Assembly (NCBI GenBank): GCA_017441925.1
Contig: JAFRUE010000007.1
Coordinates: forward strand, 186,001 to 250,000
Source of the DNA: Bacillota bacterium
Lineage (GTDB): Bacteria > Bacillota > Clostridia > Lachnospirales > Bianqueaceae
DNA length: 64,000 nucleotides
Reading direction: 5' to 3'
Part shown: in pieces, positions 18,520 through 28,268 of the stretch
Position numbering within the stretch: position 1 is the stretch's first letter
Layout: each line of letters opens with the position of its first letter
Notes under the pieces: generated by a model
Database searches by the model: none
Told to the model about the DNA's origin: nothing
What the model saw: only the letters and a program-made list of their open reading frames with translations
Made by a program: the position numbers and the translations under genes

Positions 18520-19149
18520 TTAGGGCTTGCGGATCCTGATGGATTCGATCACAGGCTGCGCTTCGGCAGGGATCGTTCCGTTATTATCGATCGGGCGTGC
18601 GTCGGCACAGATCTTGTCGATAACATCCATGCCCTCTGTAACATGTCCGAACGCGGCATACTGTCCGTCCAGGAAGGTGGCGTCCTGATGAACGATGAAG
18701 AACTGGGAACTTGCCGAATCATAAGACATGGAGCTGCGGGCCATCGAAATGGTTCCGCGGGTATGGGACAATGGATTCTTAACTCCGTTGACAGCAAACT
18801 CGCCTTTGATGGTCTCGTCGCTTCCGCCGTAACCGGTTCCTTCCGGATCTCCGCCCTGGGCCATAAAACCTTCCATAATGCGGTGGAAAGTCAGTCCGTC
18901 ATAGAAACCGCTCTCCGAGAGCTTTACGAAGTTGGCGACGGTGATCGGCGCGGCGTTCGCGTCAAGCTCGACGGTAACAGTCCCGTAATCCTTAACGGTG
19001 ATATCTGCATAGATCATTTCCTTGGTCCCCTTTCCCTTCCATGGTGCAAGAATAAGCAGTATGATAATACAGACCAGAATACATACTCCTAAGAGGATAC
19101 CGGTCTTCTGGCCGGCAGTCAGATGTTTGGTTTTTTTCTTCTGAGACAT
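18520..19149 (-). CDS. Membrane-anchored cyclophilin-type peptidyl-prolyl isomerase
   Basis: A 209-residue protein with a short basic N-terminus, a signal-anchor helix (~residues 11-34) and a cyclophilin domain. Conserved core elements are FHRIMEGFMAQGGDPEGTG, GTISMARS, SASSQFFIVHQD and YAAFGHVTEGMDVI; the catalytic Arg is in FHRI. There is no lipobox cysteine, so it is probably anchored by the helix and assists folding outside the membrane. It is first in the minus-strand operon with larC and the permease. The ribosome site is AAGGAAGGA. Confidence 0.92.
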   Translation of the reverse strand: MSQKKKTKHLTAGQKTGILLGVCILVCIIILLILAPWKGKGTKEMIYADITVKDYGTVTVELDANAAPITVANFVKLSESGFYDGLTFHRIMEGFMAQGGDPEGTGYGGSDETIKGEFAVNGVKNPLSHTRGTISMARSSMSYDSASSQFFIVHQDATFLDGQYAAFGHVTEGMDVIDKICADARPIDNNGTIPAEAQPVIESIRIRKP

Positions 19150-19195
19150 CGCAAGGTCCTTCCTTTTCTTTCAGAGTAGAATACAGTCTGAATAA

Positions 19196-19224
19196 ATTAT
19201 AACACAATCCCGGAAAAGTGGAAA
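19196..19224 (-). promoter_or_regulatory. Promoter of the cyclophilin-larC-permease operon
   Basis: Minus-strand -10 TATAAT (19201-19196) with TTTCCA (19224-19219) at 17 bases. It is divergent from the ycxB-like promoter. Confidence 0.55.
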
Positions 19225-19256
19225 GGGGGCTTTTGCATATTCCTTGGCGGATTTAC

Positions 19257-19285
19257 TTGTATTCTGCCCGTATTTATTGTATAAT
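19257..19285 (+). promoter_or_regulatory. Promoter of the YcxB-like gene
   Basis: -35 TTGTAT (19257-19262), 17-base spacer, perfect -10 TATAAT (19280-19285), 35 bases before the start codon. Confidence 0.75.
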
Positions 19286-19320
19286 AAATAGTCTGAACCA
19301 ATGAAAGGAGCTGCCGGTTT

Positions 19321-19824
19321 ATGGGAGAGAAAAAAGCATTGTACCATACAAGCACAGAGATCGGATTTTCCGAATATCAGAAACTCTGCAACGCTGTAGC
19401 CGGGACACATACAAGGTACTGGATCACATTTGTACTGTTTGAATTCGCGATCCTGATCATCGCGTTCCTGTATTACCGGAACGGTAAAGACCTGATCGCG
19501 TGGGTCTTTGTTGGATGTGCTGTTGTTTTTCCGCTTCTTTTTATGCTGAATCAGTACAGGATTCAGCACAAGGCTTACTATTCAAGCAAGAATGCCAAGG
19601 ACATGACGGTCAACACCAGCTTTTACAGTGATCATCTGGTGACGCGCACTTCCGGCGGAGCCGTGACGACTCTGAAGTATTCGCAGATCTTCCGGATCCT
19701 GGAGACCAAGACCAATTTCTATCTCCTGACTGCGGAGAATCAGGGAACGATCATTGTCAAGAAAAACTGTTCTCCGGCCCTGATCGCTTTTCTCAAGGAA
19801 CTGAAAAACGATTACGGCCGGTAA
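19321..19824 (+). CDS. YcxB-like membrane protein
   Basis: A 167-residue protein with two adjacent membrane helices (~residues 38-58 and 62-80), followed by a small soluble beta-rich domain of YcxB type (VNTSFYSDHLVTRTSGG; LKYSQIFRILETKTNFYLL). The function of this family is unknown; the domain resembles pleckstrin-like membrane-proximal domains. It has its own promoter and AAAGGAG ribosome site, and rnz follows after 19 bases. Confidence 0.75.
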   Translation: MGEKKALYHTSTEIGFSEYQKLCNAVAGTHTRYWITFVLFEFAILIIAFLYYRNGKDLIAWVFVGCAVVFPLLFMLNQYRIQHKAYYSSKNAKDMTVNTSFYSDHLVTRTSGGAVTTLKYSQIFRILETKTNFYLLTAENQGTIIVKKNCSPALIAFLKELKNDYGR

Positions 19825-19843
19825 GAGATACGGAGGTTAGAAT

Positions 19844-20761
19844 ATGCTCGATGTATGTCTGCTCGGTACGGGCGGAATGATGCCGCTGCCTCAGCGCCAT
19901 CTGACAGCCTGTATGATCCGGGCAGAGGGAGCATCCCTGCTGATCGACTGCGGCGAGGGCACACAGGTCGCTCTGCGGCTGCAGGGATGGAGTTTCAAGT
20001 CGATCGGGACGATACTGTTTACACATATGCACGGCGATCATGTAGCCGGCCTTCCGGGGCTGCTGCTGACGATCGGAAACGCCGGCCGCACAGAGCCGGT
20101 CATGATCTATGGCCCCAAGGGAACGGCACGGGTCGTGCGCGGGCTGATGATGGCCGCGCCGGAGCTGCCTTTCTCCGTAGAGATCCAGGAAACAGGCGAA
20201 ACGGAATATAAAGCCGGTGCATTGTACGTGCGGACATTCCGCGTGGATCACAATGTGCCCTGCCTGGGATACCGGGTCGAGCTGAAGCGTCTGCCTGAGT
20301 TCCAGCCGGACAGAGCCCGGGAGCAGGGAATCCCTCTGCGGGCCTGGAATCCGCTGCAGAAGGGCAATACAGTTGTTATAGACGGTGTGACCTATACGCC
20401 GGATATGGTTCTCGGAGAGGCGAGGAAAGGGCTTTCGGTCTGCTATTGTACGGACACGCGCCCGACATCGTCCATTATTGAGGGAGCTAAGGACGCGGAT
20501 CTTTTCATCTGCGAAGGCATGTACGGAGAGGAAGAGAAAAAGAGCCGCGCCAGAGAATACAAACATATGACGTTCCGGGAGGCTGCGATCCTCGCGAAAG
20601 CGGCAGGCGCAAAGGAATTGTGGCTGACGCATTTCAGTCCGTCCCTGATGAGACCGCAGGAGGTGCTGGGAGAGGCGAGAGAAGTCTTCCCCAACAGCTA
20701 TGCCGGCCGGGAACGTATGACAAAGACACTTAGATACGATGATGAAACAGCAGAAAGTTAA
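19844..20761 (+). CDS. rnz: Ribonuclease Z
   Basis: A 305-residue metallo-beta-lactamase-fold nuclease that removes 3' trailers from tRNA precursors. The zinc-binding motif is H61-x-H63-x-D65-H66 ([12 protein letters not shown]). Later ligands are in [18 protein letters not shown] and the C-terminal [10 protein letters not shown]. The length fits the short bacterial form. This genome window's only tRNA gene does not encode CCA, which fits a need for RNase Z processing. The 3' end overlaps tsaD by 23 bases. Confidence 0.92.
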   Translation: MLDVCLLGTGGMMPLPQRHLTACMIRAEGASLLIDCGEGTQVALRLQGWSFKSIGTILFTHMHGDHVAGLPGLLLTIGNAGRTEPVMIYGPKGTARVVRGLMMAAPELPFSVEIQETGETEYKAGALYVRTFRVDHNVPCLGYRVELKRLPEFQPDRAREQGIPLRAWNPLQKGNTVVIDGVTYTPDMVLGEARKGLSVCYCTDTRPTSSIIEGAKDADLFICEGMYGEEEKKSRAREYKHMTFREAAILAKAAGAKELWLTHFSPSLMRPQEVLGEAREVFPNSYAGRERMTKTLRYDDETAES

Positions 20762-21767
20762 GATCTTAGCGATAGAGTCGTCGTGTGATGAGACGGCGGC
20801 GGCTGTCGTCGAGGACGGCAGGAAGGTCCTGTCCAATGTAATCTCATCCCAGATCGAGATCCATACCGTCTACGGAGGAGTGGTTCCGGAGATCGCATCG
20901 CGTAAGCATCTGGAGGCCATTGACGGCGTAATCGGAAAAGCGCTTGCGGACAGCAGCTGCACGTGGGATGATATCGACGCGATCGCCGTTACGCAGGGCC
21001 CCGGGCTCGTAGGAGCACTGCTTGTAGGTGTCTCTGAAGCCAAATCACTGGCCTATGCGCTGCATAAGCCGCTGATCGGAGTACATCACATTGAGGGGCA
21101 TATCGCGGCAAACTATATTTCGGATCCGGAATGGCAGCCGCCTTTCCTCTGTCTTGTGATATCGGGCGGACATACGTATCTCTGCATTGTAGAGGATTAC
21201 GGTGTCAACCGGATGCTGGGAGAGACAAGAGATGACGCGGCCGGTGAGGCATTCGATAAGGTCGCGCGCGCGATCGGGCTCGGTTATCCGGGCGGTCCCA
21301 AACTGCAGAAAGCCGCGCTGGAAGGGAATCCCGAGGCTTTTCACTTCCCGAGGCCGTGCCTTGAGGAAGAGGGCTATGATTTCAGCTTCAGCGGTCTTAA
21401 ATCCGCGGTCCTGAATACGCTGAACCACCTGAAGATGACGGGAGAAGCGTTTACGCAGGCGGATATCGCTGCTTCTTTCCAGGCGGCGGTGACGGACGTT
21501 CTGGTCGGCAAGACCATGCAGGCTGCCGGAGAGTACGGCATCCGGAGGGTCGCGATGGCAGGCGGAGTATCCGCGAACGCCGCGATCCGCAAGGCGATGC
21601 AGGAAGCATGTGATTTCAGGGGGATCACGTTATCTGTCCCTTCCATCTCGTTATGCACAGATAATGCTGCAATGATCGGCAGCGCCGCGTATTTTACATA
21701 TTTAAGAGGAGATTTTGCGGGACCGGCCCTTAATGCTGAACCGGATATGCCGCTTCTGGTGAGGTGA
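20739..21767 (+). CDS. tsaD: TsaD, tRNA N6-threonylcarbamoyladenosine synthase subunit
   Basis: A 342-residue Kae1/TsaD ATPase that, with TsaB and TsaE, transfers threonylcarbamoyl to A37 of ANN-decoding tRNAs. The family signature is complete: [13 protein letters not shown] near the N-terminus, metal ligands H117 and H121 (HHIEGH), the phosphate-binding SGGHTYL, and the C-terminal [11 protein letters not shown] and CTDNAAMIG. There are two adjacent ATG codons (20739, 20742). tsaB and tsaE are not in this window. The gene overlaps the end of rnz, so the two RNA-processing genes are translationally coupled. Confidence 0.95.
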   Translation: MMKQQKVKILAIESSCDETAAAVVEDGRKVLSNVISSQIEIHTVYGGVVPEIASRKHLEAIDGVIGKALADSSCTWDDIDAIAVTQGPGLVGALLVGVSEAKSLAYALHKPLIGVHHIEGHIAANYISDPEWQPPFLCLVISGGHTYLCIVEDYGVNRMLGETRDDAAGEAFDKVARAIGLGYPGGPKLQKAALEGNPEAFHFPRPCLEEEGYDFSFSGLKSAVLNTLNHLKMTGEAFTQADIAASFQAAVTDVLVGKTMQAAGEYGIRRVAMAGGVSANAAIRKAMQEACDFRGITLSVPSISLCTDNAAMIGSAAYFTYLRGDFAGPALNAEPDMPLLVR

Positions 21768-21771
21768 AATA

Positions 21772-23898
21772 ATGTCTGAATCGGAGAAACTGTTTAAGCC
21801 TTTTCGCTTTTTAATGTATTTTCTGTATATTGCCTATATGGAGATCCTGTTCCAGGTATTTGTATTCGGGAAGGCGTCATGGGGAATGCTCTATGGAGCG
21901 CTGTTTGCTCTGCCGGCAGCCGCACTGCTGACGCTTCTTACAGGGATCTGGGGCAAATGGGTCAACAGGGTGCTGACGTTTATCGCACTCGCCCTGATCT
22001 GTGTGCTGCCGAACGTACAGATGGTCTATTACGATATATTCAAGACGTTTATGCAGGTCTTCTCCATAGGTCATGGAGCAGGGGCCGCGCTTGATTTCAT
22101 TGCTGTCGTAATCAACAGCATTACCAAACGGCTGTGGTGGAAGATCCTCCTGACGATCGTTCCGCTGATCCTGTTATACGCGGTCCCGTGGCTTCGTCAT
22201 CAGCACAGGAATGCTGAGCGGCTGAACTGGAGAAGCGCTCTCGCCTGTCTGGGTTCGCTCGTTGTACTGCATTTCGCTTGTCTCGGCGCACTGGTGGTTC
22301 CCGGAAACGCGGCCGGCACACCATTTGACTATTACTTCAGTCATCCGAAACTGATCGAGAATTACCGGAATCTGGGCGCGTTCCCTGCCTTCCGCACGGA
22401 GGTCGAGCGGACGCTGTTCGGCAATGCGGGCACTCCTTCAACAAGCGGACTGGATATCAAGACCAACTCCGCGGCTGAACAGTCGGTCCCCGAGAATTCC
22501 GACAGCAGCATGGATGAAAGCCTGACTGACGAGTCCGATGTCTCCACAGTCGATTCCCAGGCAGACGAATCGGTCGTTGAGCCTGTTGTACGTGAGCCGT
22601 ACATCCTCGATATCGATTTTGAGAAGCTGATCGAGGAAGCGCCGAACCAGACGATCGCGGATCTGCACACATATTTTATGTCGCAGGAGCCTTCCTATAC
22701 CAATGAGTATACCGGTATGTTCGAAGGATACAATCTGATCTGGGTCATTGCCGAGAGCTTCTCGCCGGGAGTCATTGACGCGGAGCGCACGCCTACGCTG
22801 TACAAAATGGCCAACAGTTCTTTTGTTTTCAATAATTTCTATACACCGTATTTCCACGTCAGCACTTCTGACGGAGAGTACACGACGCTGAACGGGATGC
22901 TGCCAAAGGATGACGTGTGGTCTTTCTACCGTTCAAGCTTTATCGAGATGCCGTTCGGTTTCGGCAACATGATGACGCCTATGGGCTATACCTGCCGCGG
23001 TTATCATGATCATGACTATGACTATTATGACCGGAATCTCTCGCACCCCAACTGGGGAATGATCTGGAAAGGCTATGGCAACGGCGTGGATGTGGACTAT
23101 ACCTGGCCCGAGTCTGATCTGCAGTTCGTCGAGCTGACGGTTCCGGAGTTCATCAATGATGAGCCTTTCATGACCTATTATCTGACCGTCAGCGGACATG
23201 CCCTGTATAATTTCGAGGGCAATTATATGGCGATCAAGAATCAGGAATATACCGCCGACATGGACGCGTCGGTCGATATCAAGGCTTATCTTGCGGCCAA
23301 TATGGAAGTCGAGTTCGCGATGAAGTATCTGCTGGAACAGCTGGAAGCAGCCGGTATCGCGGACCATACGGTGATCGCGCTGACAGCGGATCATTATCCG
23401 TATATGCTGTCCGACGAAGACCTGAGTTCGATCTACGGCTTCGACGTAACGCAGGATTTCAACAAATACCGCAACAGTTTTATTCTGTATTGCCCGGGCA
23501 TGGAGGAGACAGTCGTTGTCGATAAGGTCGGCTGCAATCTCGATGTATATCCGACGCTGGCTAATCTCTTCAGACTTCCTTATGATTCCAGAATGGTGAA
23601 CGGACGCGACCTTCTCAGCGATTCAGAGGGACTGGTCATCTTCGGTGACCGCAGTTTCCTGAATGACAGATTCATGTATAATGAGCTGACAGAGGAAGCC
23701 AAGTCCTTTACCGGGGAAGAAGTCACGCAGGAGGAGATCGACGCGGTCAAGCTGGAGATTTATAATAAATATCTGGTATCCGCCGCGATTCTGGACAATA
23801 ATTATTATTCCTATCTGAAAGACAGCCTGCCCTGGTGGGACGGAACGACTTACGGACATCTCTACGATCCGGAGGAGGAAGACAGTCATGCTGATTAA
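21772..23898 (+). CDS. LtaS-type membrane sulfatase (lipoteichoic acid synthase family)
   Basis: A 708-residue protein with four or five N-terminal membrane helices (to ~residue 185), a Ser/Asp/Glu-rich linker (~225-270) and an extracellular sulfatase-fold domain. The metal-binding and nucleophile motifs are recognisable: IWVIAESFSPG and T365 in HVSTSDGEYTTLNGML, plus TADHYPYML near the C-terminal side. In LtaS this threonine accepts glycerol phosphate from phosphatidylglycerol. The SDGEY variant of the usual TSDxEF, and the long acidic linker, suggest a divergent phosphoglycerol or phosphoethanolamine transferase. The gene starts 4 bases after tsaD and overlaps the next gene by 11 bases. Confidence 0.85.
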   Translation: MSESEKLFKPFRFLMYFLYIAYMEILFQVFVFGKASWGMLYGALFALPAAALLTLLTGIWGKWVNRVLTFIALALICVLPNVQMVYYDIFKTFMQVFSIGHGAGAALDFIAVVINSITKRLWWKILLTIVPLILLYAVPWLRHQHRNAERLNWRSALACLGSLVVLHFACLGALVVPGNAAGTPFDYYFSHPKLIENYRNLGAFPAFRTEVERTLFGNAGTPSTSGLDIKTNSAAEQSVPENSDSSMDESLTDESDVSTVDSQADESVVEPVVREPYILDIDFEKLIEEAPNQTIADLHTYFMSQEPSYTNEYTGMFEGYNLIWVIAESFSPGVIDAERTPTLYKMANSSFVFNNFYTPYFHVSTSDGEYTTLNGMLPKDDVWSFYRSSFIEMPFGFGNMMTPMGYTCRGYHDHDYDYYDRNLSHPNWGMIWKGYGNGVDVDYTWPESDLQFVELTVPEFINDEPFMTYYLTVSGHALYNFEGNYMAIKNQEYTADMDASVDIKAYLAANMEVEFAMKYLLEQLEAAGIADHTVIALTADHYPYMLSDEDLSSIYGFDVTQDFNKYRNSFILYCPGMEETVVVDKVGCNLDVYPTLANLFRLPYDSRMVNGRDLLSDSEGLVIFGDRSFLNDRFMYNELTEEAKSFTGEEVTQEEIDAVKLEIYNKYLVSAAILDNNYYSYLKDSLPWWDGTTYGHLYDPEEEDSHAD

Positions 23899-25513
23899 GA
23901 TGACCGGCACAATGCCGGAACGGGAACAGGTCCTGCACGATCTGGATATGCCGAGACTGCTTGCAAGGATGCTGCCGGACCTTACCGAAGAGCAGGCCTG
24001 TCTGTTCCTGCAGAAGTATCTGTGCCGGGATTCTGCCGAGATCGGGGAACGGTCTCAGCTGCTTGAGGAATTCGCGGAGAAATCCGACGAGAACGAACTG
24101 ATGGAATTCAGCCTGGACCTGCGGTCGCTGCCTGAGGAGAGACGCAAGGAAGAGCAGGCGCTTGATCGTGTTCATCAGCTCCTGTACAGAGGACGCCGGC
24201 TGGAAATCTATATCCGCTGCATCGACAGGATCGCGGAGATCGGCAGCCGCGGATTCCGCTCAGAACGCATGAATGAACTGACGGAGCAGGCGAAAGCCAT
24301 ACAGGCATCCGAAGTATACCGCGCCATCCGCAAATCACTTGACGAGTATCATGATAAAGCTGTTTTTCCGAAGAGTGCCGTCATCGGTCTGAACGCGCAG
24401 AGCGACGGCCGGCCTCTGGAGATGGGTCTTCTCAGATTCGAAGAGAAGGCGGAACCGATGGTTCCCGCAGCCGGTACAGAACATTCGGACAAGGAAGCAA
24501 ATTCGCTTTTTGCCGGCATGGTCTATAACCGGACGATCTACGGAACGCATTTTGACGAATATCTGAGTACTGCGCTCGAGAAGCAGTGGAAAAACAGGAT
24601 CACGCGTCTGCTGGATATGTTCCGCAAGACGCCTGAGCCGCGGGAGGAGATCCTGGACGGACTCGCGGACGAGCTTCTGTTCTATGCGCGCGGTCTTGCG
24701 ATGATCCGTGTTTTCAAAGAGCAAGGGTATCCGGTCTGCCGGCCGGTGGCTGTCGAATCCGATACAGCACGCATGCAGGCAGTTGGAATGATCTATCCTG
24801 AACTGGGATTGAAAAGCAAAGAGGTGCAGCCAAATCCTGTCACGCTGCAGGACGGCGGCTCCGTAATCGTGACCGGTGCGAACCATTCCGGCAAAACATC
24901 CTATCTGAAGATGATCGCCCAGAACCTGCTGTTTGCGCAGCTGGGCTATTATGCTGTTGCCGACAGTTTCCGGTTCGTGCCCGCGGACCGTCTGTTTACG
25001 CTGTTTTCTTCCGGTGAAGACAGTGATATGACGGCGTCCCGTATGGGCGTCGAGGTCAGGATTCTTGCGGAGATCCTCGAGACAGCCGGTTCCAGGGATC
25101 TTGTACTGATCAACGAACCGCTTACCAGTACGAATCCGGTCGAAGCGATCTCGATCTGCGCGGATCTCGTAACAGGATTCCTTGAGAAGAACGTGACCTG
25201 CATGATGGTCACGCACCTGTATGATATTTATTTCCTGCTGCGGTCCAGACTGCCGGAGGAACTGGACGCGAATCTGACCAGTATGGTCGCGGAGGCGGAG
25301 AGTACCGCAGAAGGAATGGAGTATTTCTATCATTTTGAATACAAAGATCCTCTCGGAAACAGCTATGCCAAGGAGACCGCGAGGGCTTTCGGCATTACGC
25401 TGGAGGATCTGATCGCGGATCCGGATCTGCGCAGACAGGCTGAGGACTACTGCGTTTCCGAAGACAAGAACAGACTGTACAGGAAGGAGGATTCTGATGA
25501 GCTTTCTGACTGA
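23888..25513 (+). CDS. MutS-like ATPase, first of a tandem pair
   Basis: A 541-residue protein with a helical N-terminal part resembling the MutS lever region and a C-terminal ABC-type ATPase of MutS domain V. Walker A is GANHSGKTSYL, followed by RMGVEVRILAEIL. The Walker B region reads LVLINEPLTSTNP, with Asn where MutS has Asp. There is no mismatch-binding or connector domain and no Smr domain, so it is neither MutS nor MutS2. It overlaps the LtaS-like gene by 11 bases and the second MutS-like gene by 17 bases. The tandem arrangement suggests that the products form a heterodimer. The biological role of such short MutS-like proteins is unknown. Confidence 0.8.
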   Translation: MLIKMTGTMPEREQVLHDLDMPRLLARMLPDLTEEQACLFLQKYLCRDSAEIGERSQLLEEFAEKSDENELMEFSLDLRSLPEERRKEEQALDRVHQLLYRGRRLEIYIRCIDRIAEIGSRGFRSERMNELTEQAKAIQASEVYRAIRKSLDEYHDKAVFPKSAVIGLNAQSDGRPLEMGLLRFEEKAEPMVPAAGTEHSDKEANSLFAGMVYNRTIYGTHFDEYLSTALEKQWKNRITRLLDMFRKTPEPREEILDGLADELLFYARGLAMIRVFKEQGYPVCRPVAVESDTARMQAVGMIYPELGLKSKEVQPNPVTLQDGGSVIVTGANHSGKTSYLKMIAQNLLFAQLGYYAVADSFRFVPADRLFTLFSSGEDSDMTASRMGVEVRILAEILETAGSRDLVLINEPLTSTNPVEAISICADLVTGFLEKNVTCMMVTHLYDIYFLLRSRLPEELDANLTSMVAEAESTAEGMEYFYHFEYKDPLGNSYAKETARAFGITLEDLIADPDLRRQAEDYCVSEDKNRLYRKEDSDELSD

Positions 25514-27047
25514 GAAGGGTGAAGCCGGGAGAATGCAGATCAGTTCTCAGGCACTTCAGGATCTGCTCCTTGAGGGATATATGTCGGATCTGTTCAGTCC
25601 CTATATCACTGGGAAAAAGTTCGACTGGACTAAATATCTCACGGTCAATCCGGATGATATCCGGTACCGCCGTGAGGTCCTGAAGGTCCTTGCGGACAAT
25701 CCGGACCTGATCCGTAAAATGACAGAACTGACCGCTACGCTGCAGCTGATCACACAGGTCAAGGACGAGCAGCCCGGAGAATACGGTGCGGAATCGTTCC
25801 GTGAATTCGGGATCCTGCAGGAAGCGTTTAACCGCATGTCTGTCATGAAACAGAGTCTTGAGGCGGTCAAGGCGCAGGGTACGCTTCCGGAAGGACTTGA
25901 GAGACTGCTCACCGAGCTGACAGAAAAACTCTCGGCTAATTACAGAGAAGATTTCGAGAAGCAGTGGAATACCAGAACGACCGGCATTGAGAGGATCGGG
26001 AGTTTTTCGGTCCGTTTCAATCTGGATGAAGAGATGCATGTGACGGAGGTGGCTCTTGCTTCCGTAAATCTGCCGAAATACGGCAAAGCAAAGCTGTTTG
26101 AGCACAGCCGGGACAGCCGGATGTCGGACAAGATCACGGACCTGGCTCCTCTTAAGGAGATGGAGACCCCAGCGGAAGAGCTGATGGAGGCCGGCCTGAA
26201 GAACAGCCAGCGGATCCTGTACAGGCTGCTTCGCAGACTGACACTGGATCTGGACGAGTTGTACCAGGATCTCGTATTTTATCTGGGGACACTGCATTTC
26301 TGCAGCGAGATGGCGGATCATAATATCCGTCTGACTTTCCCGGAGATCCTGCCGCAGGCGCAAAAAGCTTTCCGCGCAAAGGATATGATCAATCCGGTGC
26401 TTGTAAAGCTGAATCCGGGCCGCAAGCCTGTCCCGAACGACGCCGTCTTCCGGGACGGAGGAGAGATCTTCCTGCTTACGGGCATCAATCAGGGCGGCAA
26501 AACAACGTATCTGCGTACGGTCGGTACGCTGCAGCTCCTTTTCCAGCTTGGCTGGCCGGTCCCGGCCGCGGATACGGCAATCTCGCCGGTCGACCGGATC
26601 GTGACGGTCTTCAGTCACGAAGAGAATACGGAGCTTGAGCACGGCAAACTCGGACAGGAGCTTGAGACGATGCGCGGCGGTATGGAAGAAGCGACGGAAT
26701 ACAGTCTGCTTCTTTGCAACGAGCCGATCACGGGCACTTCTCCGATGGAGAACCTGTATCTGTCCCGTCTGGTCCTTTCTTCCTGCAAGGTCCGTAAGCT
26801 GCGCGGTATCTGGGTCACGCATCTGTATGATCTCGCGAGCCGGGCTGACGCGATGAATGACGAGGTCCCGGGAAGCCGGATCACCAGTATGACCGCACGT
26901 ATCATAAAGCACGGTGACAGTGTAGACGCGACTTACCGTATCGAGCCGGGTGCGCCTGCTTTCCGCAGTTATGCCCGTGAAGTCATGATGAAAGAAACGA
27001 ACCGTTTCCACGAGATCCGGGAGAACGGAAAGAAGGCGGAAGCATGA
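25497..27047 (+). CDS. MutS-like ATPase, second of a tandem pair
   Basis: A 516-residue paralogue of the preceding protein with the same plan. The helical region is followed by Walker A GINQGGKTTYLRTVG, the loop FSHEENTELEHGKLGQEL, and Walker B LLLCNEPITGTSP, again with Asn-Glu in place of Asp-Glu. Then comes GIWVTHLYDLA, matching MVTHLYDIY in its partner. The aligned C-terminal ATPase parts show clear common descent, while the N-terminal parts differ. It has a strong AGGAAGGAGG ribosome site inside the previous gene. It shares ATGA with the AlaX-type gene downstream, so the three proteins are made from one coupled message. Confidence 0.8.
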   Translation: MSFLTEKGEAGRMQISSQALQDLLLEGYMSDLFSPYITGKKFDWTKYLTVNPDDIRYRREVLKVLADNPDLIRKMTELTATLQLITQVKDEQPGEYGAESFREFGILQEAFNRMSVMKQSLEAVKAQGTLPEGLERLLTELTEKLSANYREDFEKQWNTRTTGIERIGSFSVRFNLDEEMHVTEVALASVNLPKYGKAKLFEHSRDSRMSDKITDLAPLKEMETPAEELMEAGLKNSQRILYRLLRRLTLDLDELYQDLVFYLGTLHFCSEMADHNIRLTFPEILPQAQKAFRAKDMINPVLVKLNPGRKPVPNDAVFRDGGEIFLLTGINQGGKTTYLRTVGTLQLLFQLGWPVPAADTAISPVDRIVTVFSHEENTELEHGKLGQELETMRGGMEEATEYSLLLCNEPITGTSPMENLYLSRLVLSSCKVRKLRGIWVTHLYDLASRADAMNDEVPGSRITSMTARIIKHGDSVDATYRIEPGAPAFRSYAREVMMKETNRFHEIRENGKKAEA

Positions 27048-28219
27048 ACGAAGCAAATTTGGGCGGTACTCGCAGACTGTATTATGAAGACAGTCATATG
27101 AAGCAGGCAGAGGCCACAGTGCTGGAAGTAAGGCAGACAGCCAAAGGGTTCGAAACGGTACTGGATCAGACGCCTTTCTTCCCGGAAGGCGGAGGACAGC
27201 CCTGTGACCGTGGAACGATTAACGGACTCTCTGTTCTGCATGTGAAAGAACGGGGGGAGACAGTTGTCCATCTGCTGCCGGAAGAGCTTCAGGCGGGACA
27301 GAAGGTCCTGTGCCGGATTGACTGGCCTTACCGGTTCTCCCTGATGCAGAATCATTCCGGAGAACATATTGTTTCCGGCCTTGTTCATGCGGCTTATGGT
27401 TATGATAACGTCGGATTTCATATGGGGACGGATGCGGTGACACTGGATCTGTCTGGCTCGATGACACGGGAGCAGGTCCGGGAGATCGAGATCGCGGCGA
27501 ACCGGATCGTCTGGGCGAATCTGCCTGTAAAGGCGTATTTCCCGGATCCGGAGACGCTTAAGGATCTGGAATACCGAAGCAAACTGGAGCTTACCGAGAA
27601 TGTCCGGATCGTCGAGATCGGGGATATCGACCGCTGCGCCTGCTGCGCGCCGCACGTCAGTCTCACCGGTGAGATCGGCAGCATCCGGCTGCTGGACTGT
27701 CAGAATTATAAAGGCGGAGTCCGGATCTCCATGCTGTGCGGAGAGAGGGCTCTCCTGCAGGCGGAGCAGACACAGGATCAGATATCGGATCTGGCCGTGC
27801 ATTTCTCCGTCAAGCTGCCGCAGACCGCAGAGGCTGTGCACCGGCTGATCGAGGAGCATCAGAAGCTGACAGAGGAGAGGAACCGTCTGTCTATGGAATT
27901 GCTGCGTTACAAGGCCGCTGAGGTCCCGGAAGGGGATAGACTGCTGTGCCTGTTTGAAGACCTCCACGGTGAGGATCTGCGCTATTTCGCGAATTTTGCG
28001 GCCGGGAGGAATCACGGGATCACGGCTGTTTTCTCACCGGAAGGACGGTACATCGTGATCTCTCCGGACAAGGACGTCCAGGCGGTCAACCAGGCTCTGC
28101 GCAAGGGACTCGGCGCAAAGGGCGGCGGCAGAGGCAATATGGCGCAAGGTTCCGTTCCCTCATCAAAAGAAGAAATCGAATCCTTCTTCAAAAGTCTTGA
28201 AATTACGTCAATTCTGTGA
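27044..28219 (+). CDS. AlaX-type alanyl-tRNA editing protein with DHHA1 domain
   Basis: A 391-residue stand-alone relative of the AlaRS editing half. It has the N-terminal beta-barrel ([15 protein letters not shown]), the zinc-binding editing domain with HSGEH and CACCAPHVS, and a C-terminal DHHA1 domain with the [11 protein letters not shown] loop. Such AlaX-L proteins hydrolyse Ser-tRNA(Ala) or Gly-tRNA(Ala) to prevent mistranslation. The length fits AlaX proteins that carry the C-terminal DHHA1 part. It overlaps the second MutS-like gene by 4 bases. Its last codons contain the promoter of the transaldolase-like gene. Confidence 0.88.
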   Translation: MNEANLGGTRRLYYEDSHMKQAEATVLEVRQTAKGFETVLDQTPFFPEGGGQPCDRGTINGLSVLHVKERGETVVHLLPEELQAGQKVLCRIDWPYRFSLMQNHSGEHIVSGLVHAAYGYDNVGFHMGTDAVTLDLSGSMTREQVREIEIAANRIVWANLPVKAYFPDPETLKDLEYRSKLELTENVRIVEIGDIDRCACCAPHVSLTGEIGSIRLLDCQNYKGGVRISMLCGERALLQAEQTQDQISDLAVHFSVKLPQTAEAVHRLIEEHQKLTEERNRLSMELLRYKAAEVPEGDRLLCLFEDLHGEDLRYFANFAAGRNHGITAVFSPEGRYIVISPDKDVQAVNQALRKGLGAKGGGRGNMAQGSVPSSKEEIESFFKSLEITSIL

Positions 28220-28225
28220 TACGAT
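28197..28225 (+). promoter_or_regulatory. Promoter of the transaldolase-like gene
   Basis: -35 TTGAAA (28197-28202), 17-base spacer, TG at 28217-28218 and -10 TACGAT (28220-28225): an extended -10 promoter partly inside the end of the alaX-type gene. It may also drive the downstream unknown gene and the reverse transcriptase locus by read-through. Confidence 0.65.
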
Positions 28226-28268
28226 TATTATAAGAACAGATCGTAATGTAAAACAAGGAGGATATATT

